Assembly: GCF_029227915.1 (NCBI RefSeq)
Contig: NC_079876.1
Coordinates: 37,369,828 to 37,433,827, forward strand
Source of the DNA: Hydractinia symbiolongicarpus
Taxonomy: Eukaryota > Cnidaria > Hydrozoa > Anthoathecata > Hydractiniidae
Length of the DNA: 64,000 bases
Direction of reading: 5' to 3'
The position numbers were made by a program, and so were the translations under genes. Shown here one piece after another: positions 52,238-64,000 of this stretch; within the stretch, counting starts at the first letter, position 1, and each line of letters opens with the position of its first letter. Below the pieces are notes generated by a model that made no database searches, was not told the origin of the DNA, and was given only the letters and a program-made list of their open reading frames with translations.

Positions 52238-54104
52238 ACTAGGTTGCATCGCTTTTAACAGTGAAACGATTGACTGTGGGACCAAATTGGACTGATTTTG
52301 GACTGTGATCATATAAATGTTATAAGTGAGACAAGTTGACTCCAAGAACTAACATTCTTCTTAATTTGACATGATTACCGGAACTCAGCGATTACACTGG
52401 ACGCTGTGGTAGCGCTTCATTTAAAAATTTGGATAAATAAGTCATTCTTTACTGTGGGATCAATCCTATCCATTATCGCGCGCTGAAGAAATAGCGATAG
52501 TTTCAAAAACTACATTTCATGGACTTTCTCGCGGTATCAATCCACTTCAGTTACAACGTTTGCGTCACATATTCGTACCAACATGTTTTTAGCGATATTT
52601 TTCTCATATTACTAGGTTGCATCGCTTTTAACAGTGAAACGATTGACTGTGGGACCAAATTGGACTGATTTTGGACTGTGATCATATAAATGTTATAAGT
52701 GAGACAAGTTGACTCCAAGAAATAACATTCTTCTTAATTTGACATGATTGCTGAAGCTCAACGATTACACTGGGCACTGTGGTAGCGCTTCATTTAAGAA
52801 TTAAGCTAAAAAAAGTCATTTTTTTACTGTGGGACCAATCCTATCCGTTATCGCGCGCTGAAGAAATAGTGATAGTTTCAAAAACTACATTTCATTGACT
52901 TTCTAACGGTGTCAGTCCGTTTGAGTTGCAACGGTTGTGTCACATATTCGTACCGACATGTATTTAGCAATTCTTATCTGATATTACTAAGTTGCATCGC
53001 TTTTAGCAGTGAAACGATTGAGTGTGAGACTTAATTGAACTAACTCTGGACTGTGACCTGATAAATGTGATAAGTGAGACAATTGGACTCCAAGAAATAA
53101 CATTCTTCTTAATTTGACATGATTGCCGAAACTCAACAATTACACTGGGCGCTGTGGTACAGCTTCATTTAAAAATTTAGATAAATAAGTCATTCTTTAC
53201 TGTGGGACCAATCCTAGCCGTTATCGGGCGCTGAAGAAATAGCGACAGTTTCAAAAACTACATTTAATTGAGTTTCTAACGGTAACAATCTACTTCAGTT
53301 ACAACGTTTGCGTCACATATTCGTACCAACATGTATTTAGCGATATTTTTCTCATATTACTAGGTTGCATCGCTTTTAACAGTGAAACGATTGACTGTGG
53401 GACTAAATTGGACTGATTTTGAACTGTGATCATATAAATGTTATAAGTGAGACAAGTTGACTCCAAGAAATAACATTCTTTCTAATTTGACATGATTGCC
53501 GAAACTCAACGATTACACTGGGCGCTGTGGTAGCGCTTCATTTAAGAATTAAGCTAAAAAAAGTCATTTTCTTACTGTGGGACCAATCCTAGCCATTAGC
53601 GCGCTTAAGAAATAGAGACAGTTTCAAATACTACATTTCACTGACTTTCTAACGGTGTCAGTCCGTTTGAGTTTCAATGGTTGGGGCACATATTCGCACC
53701 AAAATGTATTTAGCGATATTTTTCTCATATTACTAGGTTGCATCGCTTTTAACAGTGAAACGATTGACTGTGGGACAAAATTGGACTGATTTTGGACTGT
53801 GATCATATAAATGTTATAAGTGAGAAAAGTTGACTCCAAGAAATAACATTCTTCTTAATTTGACATGATTACCGGAACTCAGCGATTACACTGGGCGCTG
53901 TAGTAGCGCTTCATTTAAAAATTTAGATAAATAAGTCATTCTTTACTGTGGGATCAATCCTAGCCCTTATCGCGCGCTGAAGAAATAGCGACAGTTTCAA
54001 ATACTACATTTCATTGTCTTTCTAACAGTATCAATCCGTTTGAAATACAACGGTTGAGTCACATATTCGTACCAACATGTTTTTAGCGATATTTTTCTCA
54101 TATT
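52238..54104. repeat. Five monomers collinear with 56348-58214
   Basis: Anchors 52238, 52611, 52986, 53359 and 53732 all recur at +4110, up to about 54080. The first two are adjacent TGTTTTTAGCG-type monomers. The set contains GCTGAAGCTC (52750), also found at 54617, 55739, 56860 and 61342. Confidence 0.82.
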
Positions 54105-55226
54105 ACTAGGTTGCATCGCTTTTAACAGTGAAACGATTGACTGTGGGACCAAATTGGACTGATTTTGGACTGTGATCATATAAATGTTATAAGTGAGACA
54201 AGTTGACTCCAAGAACTAACATTCTTCTTAATTTGACATGATTACCGGAACTCAGCGATTACACTGGACGCTGTGGTAGCGGTTCATTTAAAAATTTGGA
54301 TAAATAAGTCATTCTTTACTGTGGGATCAATCCTATCCATTATCGCGCGCTGAAGAAATAGCGATAGTTTCAAAAACTACATTTCATTGACTTTCTAGCG
54401 GTATCAATCCACTTCAGTTACAACGTTTGCGTCACATATTCGTACCAACATGTTTTTAGCGATATTTTTCTCATATTACTAGGTTGCATCGCTTTTAACA
54501 GTGAAACGATTGACTGTGGGACCAAATTGGACTGATTTTGGACTGTGATCATATAAATGTTATAAGTGAGACAAGTTGACTCCAAGAAATAACATTCTTC
54601 TTAATTTGACATGATTGCTGAAGCTCAACGATTACACTGGGCACTGTGGTAGCGCTTCATTTAAGAATTAAGCTAAAAAAAAGTCATTTTTTTACTGTGG
54701 GACCAATCCTATCCGTTATCGCGCGCTGAAGAAATAGTGATAGTTTCAAAAACTACATTTCATTGACTTTCTAACGGTGTCAGTCCGTTTGAGTTGCAAC
54801 GGTTGTGTCACATATTCGTACCGACATGTATTTAGCAATTCTTATCTGATATTACTAAGTTGCATCGCTTTTAGCAGTGAAACGATTGAGTGTGAGACTT
54901 AATTGAACTAACTCTGGACTGTGACCTGATAAATGTGATAAGTGAGACAATTGGACTCCAAGAAATAACATTCTTCTTAATTTGACATGATTGCCGAAAC
55001 TCAACAATTACACTGGGCGCTGTGGTACCGCTTCATTTAAAAATTTAGATAAATAAGTCATTCTTTACTGTGGGATCAATCCTAGCCCTTATCGCGCGCT
55101 GAAGAAATAGCGACAGTTTCAAATACTACATTTCATTGTCTTTCTAACAGTATCAATTCGTTTGAAATACAACGGTTGAGTCACATATTCGTACCAACAT
55201 GTTTTTAGCGATATTTTTCTCATATT
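54105..55226. repeat. 3-mer HOR copy 1 (1122 bp)
   Basis: Two TGTTTTTAGCG-type monomers (54105 and 54478) and one TTAGCAATTCTTATCTG-type monomer (54854). The unit is entered through a hybrid junction at 54030-54085: a U-type left part (CCGTTTGAAATACAACGG) joined to a TGTTTTTAGCG right part. Confidence 0.9.
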
Positions 55227-56347
55227 ACTAGGTTGCATCGCTTTTAACAGTGAAACTATTGACTGTGGGACCAAATTGGACTGATTTTGGACTGTGGTCA
55301 TATAAATGTTATAAGTGAGACAAGTTGACTCCAAGAACTAACATTCTTCTTAATTTGACATGATTACCGGAACTCAGCGATTACACTGGACGCTGTGGTA
55401 GCGGTTCATTTAAAAATTTGGATAAATAAGTCATTCTTTACTGTGGGATCAATCCTATCCATTATCGCGCGCTGAAGAAATAGCGATAGTTTCAAAAACT
55501 ACATTTCATTGACTTTCTAGCGGTATCAATCCACTTCAGTTACAACGTCTGCGTCACATATTCGTACCAACATGTTTTTAGCGATATTTTTCTCATATTA
55601 CTAGGTTGCATCGCTTTTAACAGTGAAACGATTGACTGTGGGACCAAATTGGACTGATTTTGGACTGTGATCATATAAATGTTATAAGTGAGACAAGTTG
55701 ACTCCAAGAAATAACATTCTTCTTAATTTGACATGATTGCTGAAGCTCAACGATTACACTGGGCACTGTGGTAGCGCTTCATTTAAGAATTAAGCTAAAA
55801 AAAGTCATTTTTTTACTGTGGGACCAATCCTATCCGTTATCGCGCGCTGAAGAAATAGTGATAGTTTCAAAAACTACATTTCATTGACTTTCTAACGGTG
55901 TCAGTCCGTTTGAGTTGCAACGGTTGTGTCACATATTCGTACCGACATGTATTTAGCAATTCTTATCTGATATTACTAAGTTGCATCGCTTTTAGCAGTG
56001 AAACGATTGAGTGTGAGACTTAATTGAACTAACTCTGGACTGTGACCTGATAAATGTGATAAGTGAGACAATTGGACTCCAAGAAATAACATTCTTCTTA
56101 ATTTGACATGATTGCCGAAACTCAACAATTACACTGGGCGCTGTGGTACCGCTTCATTTAAAAATTTAGATAAATAAGTCATTCTTTACTGTGGGACCAA
56201 TCCTAGCCGTTATCGGGCGCTGAAGAAATAGCGACAGTTTCAAATACTACATTTCATTGTCTTTCTAACAGTATCAATTCGTTTGAAATACAACGGTTGA
56301 GTCACATATTCGTACCAACATGTTTTTAGCGATATTTTTCTCATATT
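55227..56347. repeat. 3-mer HOR copy 2 (1121 bp)
   Basis: It is an almost exact repeat of the preceding unit, with the same hybrid junction upstream (55150-55207). One A is lost from the A-run of the second monomer relative to copy 1 (AAGCTAAAAAAAAG at 54671 against AAGCTAAAAAAAG at 55793). Private AACTATTGACTG near 55254. Confidence 0.9.
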
Positions 56348-59300
56348 ACTAGGTTGCATCGCTTTTAACAGTGAAACGATTGACTGTGGGACCAAATTGG
56401 ACTGATTTTGGACTGTGGTCATATAAATGTTATAAGTGAGACAAGTTGACTCCAAGAACTAACATTCTTCTTAATTTGACATGATTACCGGAACTCAGCG
56501 ATTACACTGGACGCTGTGGTAGCGGTTCATTTAAAAATTTGGATAAATAAGTCATTCTTTACTGTGGGATCAATCCTATCCATTATCGCGCGCAGAAGAA
56601 ATAGCGATAGTTTCAAAAACTACATTTCATTGACTTTCTAGCGGTATCAATCCACTTCAGTTACAACGTTTGCGTCACATATTCGTACCAACATGTTTTT
56701 AGCGATATTTTTCTCATATTACTAGGTTGCATCGCTTTTAACAGTGAAACGATTGACTGTGGGACCAAATTGGACTGATTTTGGACTGTGATCATATAAA
56801 TGTTATAAGTGAGACAAGTTGACTCCAAGAAATAACATTCTTCTTAATTTGACATGATTGCTGAAGCTCAACGATTACACTGGGCACTGTGGTAGCGCTT
56901 CATTTAAGAATTAAGCTAAAAAAAGTCATTTTTTTACTGTGGGACCAATCCTATCCGTTATCGCGCGCTGAAGAAATAGTGATAGTTTCAAAAACTACAT
57001 TTCATTGACTTTCTAACGGTGTCAGTCCGTTTGAGTTGCAACGGTTGTGTCACATATTCGTACCGACATGTATTTAGCAATTCTTATCTGATATTACTAA
57101 GTTGCATCGCTTTTAGCAGTGAAACGATTGAGTGTGAGACTTAATTGAACTAACTCTGGACTGTGACCTGATAAATGTGATAAGTGAGACAATTGGACTC
57201 CAAGAAATAACATTCTTCTTAATTTGACATGATTGCCGAAACTCAACAATTACACTGGGCGCTGTGGTACCGCTTCATTTAAAAATTTAGATAAATAAGT
57301 CATTCTTTACTGTGGGACCAATCCTAGCCGTTATCGGGCGCTGAAGAAATAGCGACAGTTTCAAAAACTACATTTAATTGAGTTTCTAACGGTAACAATC
57401 TACTTCAGTTACAACGTTTGCGTCACATATTCGTACCAACATGTATTTAGCGATATTTTTCTCATATTACTAGGTTGCATCGCTTTTAACAGTGAAACGA
57501 TTGACTGTGGGACTAAATTGGACTGATTTTGAACTGTGATCATATAAATGTTATAAGTGAGACAAGTTGACTCCAAGAAATAACATTCTTCTTAATTTGA
57601 CATGATTGCCGAAACTCAACGATTACACTGGGCGCTGTGGTAGCGCTTCATTTAAGAATTAAGCTAAAAAAAGTCATTTTCTTACTGTGGGACCAATCCT
57701 AGCCATTAGCGCGCTTAAGAAATAGAGACAGTTTCAAATACTACATTTCACTGACTTTCTAACGGTGTCAGTCCGTTTGAGTTTCAATGGTTGGGGCACA
57801 TATTCGCACCAAAATGTATTTAGCGATATTTTTCTCATATTACTAGGTTGCATCGCTTTTAACAGTGAAACGATTGACTGTGGGACAAAATTGGACTGAT
57901 TTTGGACTGTGATCATATAAATGTTATAAGTGAGAAAAGTTGACTCCAAGAAATAACATTCTTCTTAATTTGACATGATTACCGGAACTCAGCGATTACA
58001 CTGGGCGCTGTAGTAGCGCTTCATTTAAAAATTTAGATAAATAAGTCATTCTTTACTGTGGGATCAATCGTAGCCCTTATCGCGCGCTGAAGAAATAGCG
58101 ACAGTTTCAAATACTACATTTCATTGTCTTTCAAACAGTATCAATCCGTTTGAAATACAACGGTTGAGTCACATATTCGTACCAACATGTATTTCGTGCT
58201 ATTTGTCCGGTCTTACTAGGTTGTATGGCTTTTAACAGTTAAACAATTGACTGTTGGATTTAATTGAACTGATTATGGACTGTGATCTTAAAAATGTTAT
58301 AAGTGAGACAAGTGGACTCCTAGAAATAACATTCTTTTTAATTTGACATGATTGCCAGAACTCAGCGATGACACTGGGCGCTGTGGTAGCGCTTCATTTA
58401 AGAATTAAGCTACAAAAAGTCATTTTTTTACTGTGGGACCAATCCTAGCCGATAGCGCGCGCTGAAGAAATAGCGACAGTTTCAAAAACTACATTTCAAT
58501 GACTTTCTAACGGTGTCAGTCCGTTTGAGTTACAACGGTTGGGTCACATATTCGTACCAACATTTATTTAGCGAATTGTTTTTTTGATATTACTAGGTTG
58601 CATCGCTTTTAACAGTGAAACGATTGACTGTGGGACAAAATTGTACTGATTTTGGACCGGGATCATATAAATGTTATAAGTGAGACAAGTTGACTCCAAG
58701 AAATAACATTCTTCTTAATTTGACATGATTGCCGAAACTCAACGATTACACTGGGCACTGTGGTAGCGCTTCATTTAAGAATTAAGCTAAAAAAAGTCAT
58801 TTTTTTACAGTGGGACCAATCCTATCCGTTATCGCGCGCTGAAGAAATAGTGATAGTTTCAAAAACTACATTTCATTGACTTTCTAACGGTGTCAGTCCG
58901 TTTGAGTTGCAACGGTTGTGTCACATATTCGTACCGACATGTATTTAGCAATTCTTATCTGATATTACTAAGTTGCATCGCTTTTAGCAGTGAAACGATT
59001 GAATGTGAGACTTAATTGAACTAACTTTGGACTGTGACCTGATAAATGAGATAAATGAGACAATTGGACTCCAAGAAATAACATTCTTCTTAATTTGACA
59101 TGATTGCCGAAACTCAACAATTACACTGGGCGCTGTGGTACCGCTTCATTTAAAAATTTAGATAAATAAGTCATTCTTTACTGTGGGACCAATCCTAGCC
59201 GTTATCGGGCGCTGAAGAAATAGCGACAGTTTCAAAAACTTCATTTAATTGAGTTTCTAACGGTAACAATCCACTTCAGTTACAACGTTTGCGTCACATA

Positions 59301-60829
59301 TTCGTACCAACATGTATTTAGCGATATTTTTCTCATATTACTAGGTTGCATCGCTTTTAACAGTGAAACGATTGACTGTGGGACTAAATTGGACTGATTT
59401 TGAACTGTGATCATATAAATGTTATAAGGGAGACAAGTTGACTCCAAGAAATAACATTCTTCTTAATTTGACATGATTGCCGAAACTCAACGATTACACT
59501 GGGCGCTGTGGTAGCGCTTCATTTAAGAATTAAGCTAAAAAAAGTCATTTTCTTACTGTGGGACCAATCCTAGCCATTAGCGCTTAAGAAATAGAGACAG
59601 TTTCAAATACTACATTTCACTGACTTTCTAACGGTGTCAGTCCGTTTGAGTTTCAACGGTTGGGGCACATATTCGCACCAAAATGTATTTAGCGATATTT
59701 TTCTCATATTACTAGGTTGCATCGCTTTTAACAGTGAAACGATTGACTGTGGGACAAAATTGGACTGACTTTGGACTGTGATCATATAAATGTTATAAGT
59801 GAGACAAGTTGACTCCAAGAATCAACATTCTTCTTAATTTGACATGATTACCGGAACTCAGCGATTACACTGGGCGCTGTAGTAGCGCTTCATTTAAAAA
59901 TTTAGATAAATAAGTCATTCTTTACTGTGGGATCAATCCTATCCGTTGTCGCGCGCTGAAGAAATAACGATAGTTTCAAAAACTACATTTCATTGACTTT
60001 CTAACGGTGTCAGTCCGTTTGAGTTGCAACGGTTGTGTCACATATTCGTACCGACATGTATTTAGCAATTCTTATCTGATATTACTAAGTTGCATCGCTT
60101 TTAGCAGTGAAACGATTGAATGTGAGACTTAATTGAACTGATTATGGACCGTGATCATATAAATGTTATAAGTGAGACAAGTTGACTCCAAGAAATAACA
60201 TTCTTTTTAATTTGACATGATTACCGGAACTCAGCGATTACACTGGGCGCTGTGGTAGCACTTCATTTTAAAATTTAGATAAATAAGTCATTCTTTACTG
60301 TGGGATCAATCCTATCCGTTATCGCGCGCTGAAGAAATAGCGATAGTTTCAGAAACTACATTTCATTGACTTTCTAACGGTGTCAGTCCGTTTGAGTTGC
60401 AACGGTTGTGTCACATATTCGTACCGACATGTATTTAGCAATTCTTATCTGATATTACTAAGTTGCATCGCTTTTAGCAGTGAAACGATTGAGTGTGAGA
60501 CTTAATTGAACTAACTCTGGACTGTGACCTGATAAATGTGATAAGTGAGACAATTGGACTCCAAGAAATAACATTCTTCTTAATTTGACATGATTGCCGA
60601 AACTCAACAATTACACTGGGCGCTGTGGTACCGCTTCATTTAAAAATTTAGATAAATAAGTCATTCTTTACTGTGGGATCAATCCTAGCCCTTATCGCGC
60701 GCTGAAGAAATAGCGACAGTTTCAAATACTACATTTCATTGTCTTTCTAACAGTATCAATCCGTTTGAAATACAACGGTTGAGTCACATATTCGTACCAA
60801 CATGTTTTTAGCGATATTTTTCTCATATT
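56348..60829. repeat. 12-mer HOR copy 1 (4482 bp), opening with 3-mer copy 3
   Basis: Twelve monomers from anchor 56348. The first three (to 57468) are the third 3-mer copy. All nine that can be compared recur at +4482 (+4481 after 62466). Private marks shared with copy 2 are AACATTTATTTA (58560), GGACCGGGATC (58655), TTTTTACAGTGGG (58801), ACTTCATTTAATTG (59238) and TATAAGGGAGAC (59424). A 2-bp loss at 59583 (AGCGCTTAAG) makes one monomer 371 bp. Confidence 0.9.
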
Positions 60830-63800
60830 ACTAGGTTGCATCGCTTTTAACAGTGAAACGATTGACTGTGGGACCAAATTGGACTGATTTTGGACTGTGG
60901 TCATATAAATGTTATAAGTGAGACAAGTTGACTCCAAGAACTAACATTCTTCTTAATTTGACATGATTACCGGAACTCAGCGATTACACTGGACGCTGTG
61001 GTAGCGGTTCATTTAAAAATTTGGATAAATAAGTCATTCTTTACTGTGGGATCAATCCTATCCATTATCGCGCGCTGAAGAAATAGCGATAGTTTCAAAA
61101 ACTACATTTCATTGACTTTCTAGCGGTATCAATCCACTTCAGTTACAACGTTTGCGTCACATATTCGTACCAACATGTTTTTAGCGATATTTTTCTCATA
61201 TTACTAGGTTGCATCGCTTTTAACAGTGAAACGATTGACTGTGGGACCAAATTGGACTGATTTTGGACTGTGATCATATAAATGTTATAAGTGAGACAAG
61301 TTGACTCCAAGAAATAACATTCTTCTTAATTTGACATGATTGCTGAAGCTCAACGATTACACTGGGCACTGTGGTAGCGCTTCATTTAAGAATTAAGCTA
61401 AAAAAAGTCATTTTTTTACTGTGGGACCAATCCTATCCGTTATCGCGCGCTGAAGAAATAGTGATAGTTTCAAAAACTACATTTCATTGACTTTCTAACG
61501 GTGTCAGTCCGTTTGAGTTGCAACGGTTGTGTCACATATTCGTACCGACATGTATTTAGCAATTCTTATCTGATATTACTAAGTTGCATCGCTTTTAGCA
61601 GTGAAACGATTGAGTGTGAGACTTAATTGAACTAACTCTGGACTGTGACCTGATAAATGTGATAAGTGAGACAATTGGACTCCAAGAAATAACATTCTTC
61701 TTAATTTGACATGATTGCCGAAACTCAACAATTACACTGGGCGCTGTGGTACCGCTTCATTTAAAAATTTAGATAAATAAGTCATTCTTTACTGTGGGAC
61801 CAATCCTAGCCGTTATCGGGCGCTGAAGAAATAGCGACAGTTTCAAAAACTACATTTAATTGAGTTTCTAACGGTAACAATCTACTTCAGTTACAACGTT
61901 TGCGTCACATATTCGTACCAACATGTATTTAGCGATATTTTTCTCATATTACTAGGTTGCATCGCTTTTAACAGTGAAACGATTGACTGTGGGACTAAAT
62001 TGGACTGATTTTGAACTGTGATCATATAAATGTTATAAGTGAGACAAGTTGACTCCAAGAAATAACATTCTTCTTAATTTGACATGATTGCCGAAACTCA
62101 ACGATTACACTGGGCGCTGTGGTAGCGCTTCATTTAAGAATTAAGCTAAAAAAAGTCATTTTCTTACTGTGGGACCAATCCTAGCCATTAGCGCGCTTAA
62201 GAAATAGAGACAGTTTCAAATACTACATTTCACTGACTTTCTAACGGTGTCAGTCCGTTTGAATTTCAATGGTTGGGGCACATATTCGCACCAAAATGTA
62301 TTTAGCGATATTTTTCTCATATTACTAGGTTGCATCGCTTTTAACAGTGAAACGATTGACTGTGGGACAAAATTGGACTGATTTTGGACTGTGATCATAT
62401 AAATGTTATAAGTGAGAAAAGTTGACTCCAAGAAATAACATTCTTCTTAATTTGACATGATTACCGGAATCAGCGATTACACTGGGCGCTGTAGCAGCGC
62501 TTCATTTAAAAATTTAGATAAATAAGTCATTCTTTACTGTGGGATCAATCGTAGCCCTTATCGCGCGCTGAAGAAATAGCGACAGTTTCAAATACTACAT
62601 TTCATTGTCTTTCAAACAGTATCAATCCGTTTGAAATACAACGGTTGAGTCACATATTCGTACCAACATGTATTTCGTGCTATTTGTCCGGTCTTACTAG
62701 GTTGTATGGCTTTTAACAGTTAAACAATTGACTGTTGGATTTAATTGAACTGATTATGGACTGTGATCTTAAAAATGTTATAAGTGAGACAAGTGGACTC
62801 CTAGAAATAACATTCTTTTTAATTTGACATGATTGCCAGAACTCAGCGATGACACTGGGCGCTGTGGTAGCGCTTCATTTAAGAATTAAGCTACAAAAAG
62901 TCATTTTTTTACTGTGGGACCAATCCTAGCCGATAGCGCGCGCTGAAGAAATAGCGACAGTTTCAAAAACTACATTTCAATGACTTTCTAACGGTGTCAG
63001 TCCGTTTGAGTTACAACGGTTGGGTCACATATTCGTACCAACATTTATTTAGCGAATTGTTTTTTTGATATTACTAGGTTGCATCGCTTTTAACAGTGAA
63101 ACGATTGACTGTGGGACAAAATTGGACTGATTTTGGACCGGGATCATATAAATGTTATAAGTGAGACAAGTTGACTCCAAGAAATAACATTCTTCTTAAT
63201 TTGACATGATTGCCGAAACTCAACGATTACACTGGGCACTGTGGTAGCGCTTCATTTAAGAATTAAGCTAAAAAAAGTCATTTTTTTACAGTGGGACCAA
63301 TCCTATCCGTTATCGCGCGCTGAAGAAATAGTGATAGTTTCAAAAACTACATTTCATTGACTTTCTAACGGTGTCAGTCCGTTTGAGTTGCAACGGTTGT
63401 GTCACATATTCGTACCGACATGTATTTAGCAATTCTTATCTGATATTACTAAGTTGCATCGCTTTTAGCAGTGAAACGATTGAATGTGAGACTTAATTGA
63501 ACTAACTTTGGACTGTGACCTGATAAATGAGATAAATGAGACAATTGGACTCCAAGAAATAACATTCTTCTTAATTTGACATGATTGCCGAAACTCAACA
63601 ATTACACTGGGCGCTGTGGTACCGCTTCATTTAAAAATTTAGATAAATAAGTCATTCTTTACTGTGGGACCAATCCTAGCCGTTATCGGGCGCTGAAGAA
63701 ATAGCGACAGTTTCAAAAACTTCATTTAATTGAGTTTCTAACGGTAACAATCCACTTCAGTTACAACGTTTGCGTCACATATTCGTACCAACATGTATTT

Positions 63801-64000
63801 AGCGATATTTTTCTCATATTACTAGGTTGCATCGCTTTTAACAGTGAAACGATTGACTGTGGGACTAAATTGGACTGATTTTGAACTGTGATCATATAAA
63901 TGTTATAAGGGAGACAAGTTGACTCCAAGAAATAACATTCTTCTTAATTTGACATGATTGCCGAAACTCAACGATTACACTGGGCGCTGTGGTAGCGCTT
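60830..64000. repeat. 12-mer HOR copy 2, cut by the window end
   Basis: About eight and a half monomers follow copy 1 base for base apart from a handful of differences: a single-base loss at 62469 (CCGGAATCAGCG), GAATTTCAATGG near 62262, GTAGCAGCGC near 62491, and AATTGGACTG where copy 1 has AATTGTACTG. The copy continues beyond base 64000. Confidence 0.9.

Larger units (their letters stand above)
1..64000. repeat. Tandem satellite array, ~373-bp monomer, about 171.5 units
   Basis: One monomer family fills the window head to tail in a single orientation. The anchor ACTAGGTTGCA (or GCTAGG, ACTAAG, ACCAGG variants) was located 172 times, first at 14 and last at 63821, giving 171 intervals averaging 373.1 bp. 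Landmarks recur in fixed order in every unit: ACTGTGGGAC, ACTCCAAGAAATAACATTC, CCGGAACTCAGCG, GGGCGCTGTGGTAGC, a second ACTGTGGGAC, CGCGCGCTGAAG, TTTCATTGACTTT, CACATATTCGTACCAAC. No unique sequence, mobile element or inverted block interrupts it. This is known to be typical of centromeric or pericentromeric satellite DNA in eukaryotes; the chromosomal location here is inference. I do not recognise the family. Confidence 0.98.

Noticed and set aside
1-64000. CRISPR array
   Set aside because: The repeat unit is about 373 bp and contiguous with its neighbours. There are no short repeats separated by unique spacers and no cas genes.
1-64000. rDNA, histone or other tandem gene cluster
   Set aside because: The monomer is too short and contains no rRNA-like, tRNA-like or histone-like sequence that I could recognise.
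1-64000. Assignment to a named satellite such as a fly 1.688-type or a beetle satellite of similar length
   Set aside because: The length is close to several known insect satellites, but I see no sequence match that I can vouch for without a search.

Overview
The whole window is one uninterrupted tandem satellite array. A unit of about 373 bp repeats head to tail in a single orientation from base 1 to base 64000. I anchored each unit on the ACTAGGTTGCA motif and its variants (GCTAGG, ACTAAG, ACCAGG). This gave 172 anchors, the first at 14 and the last at 63821, so 171 complete periods with a mean of 373.1 bp. Most units are 371-377 bp, with outliers of 354 and 369. I found no protein-coding gene, tRNA, rRNA, CRISPR array, transposon or unique sequence between units. 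This is typical of eukaryotic centromeric or pericentromeric heterochromatin. A composite monomer is about 37% GC and shows no CpG depletion, which fits an invertebrate such as an insect better than a genome with heavy CpG methylation, but the species cannot be named and I do not recognise the monomer.

The structure lies in how monomer variants are arranged into higher-order repeats (HORs) that change along the array. Bases 1-5605 carry variants a (TTGTTTTGATATTACTAGG, CATCAC), b (TTCTCACATTACTAGG, GCAGC) and c (CATCCC), including a 2-mer duplication. Bases 5606-10806 hold a deletion monomer, a 4-mer HOR (1491 bp, two copies) and a 2-mer HOR (744 bp). Bases 10807-19021 hold a 10-mer HOR (3733 bp) whose second copy contains a nested 3-mer tandem duplication of 1122 bp. 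Bases 19022-22009 are a 4-mer HOR (1494 bp, two copies). Bases 22001-24246 repeat 3361-5605 at a distance of exactly 18640 bp, or 50 monomers.

After a transitional stretch of divergent monomers (24247-26110), the middle domain is built from variants S, T, U and V: STU or STUV units at 26111-32067, then a W-T-U-V 4-mer HOR (1494 bp) at 32068-38789. Next come an 11-mer (38790-42896) and a shortened 8-mer copy of it (42897-45877). The right domain has a 7-mer HOR (2618 bp), three tandem 3-mers (1121-1122 bp) and a 12-mer (4482 bp) whose second copy is nearly identical and runs off the window end.

The array therefore records repeated unequal crossover, conversion-like patches and re-amplification of recombinant junctions. 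All open reading frames are short (81 codons or fewer), lie on the minus strand and recur at the repeat period, so I treat them as by-products of the satellite. Relations between copies were read by eye from anchor spacing and shared diagnostic variants. No alignment or database search was run, so HOR borders are uncertain by tens of bases.
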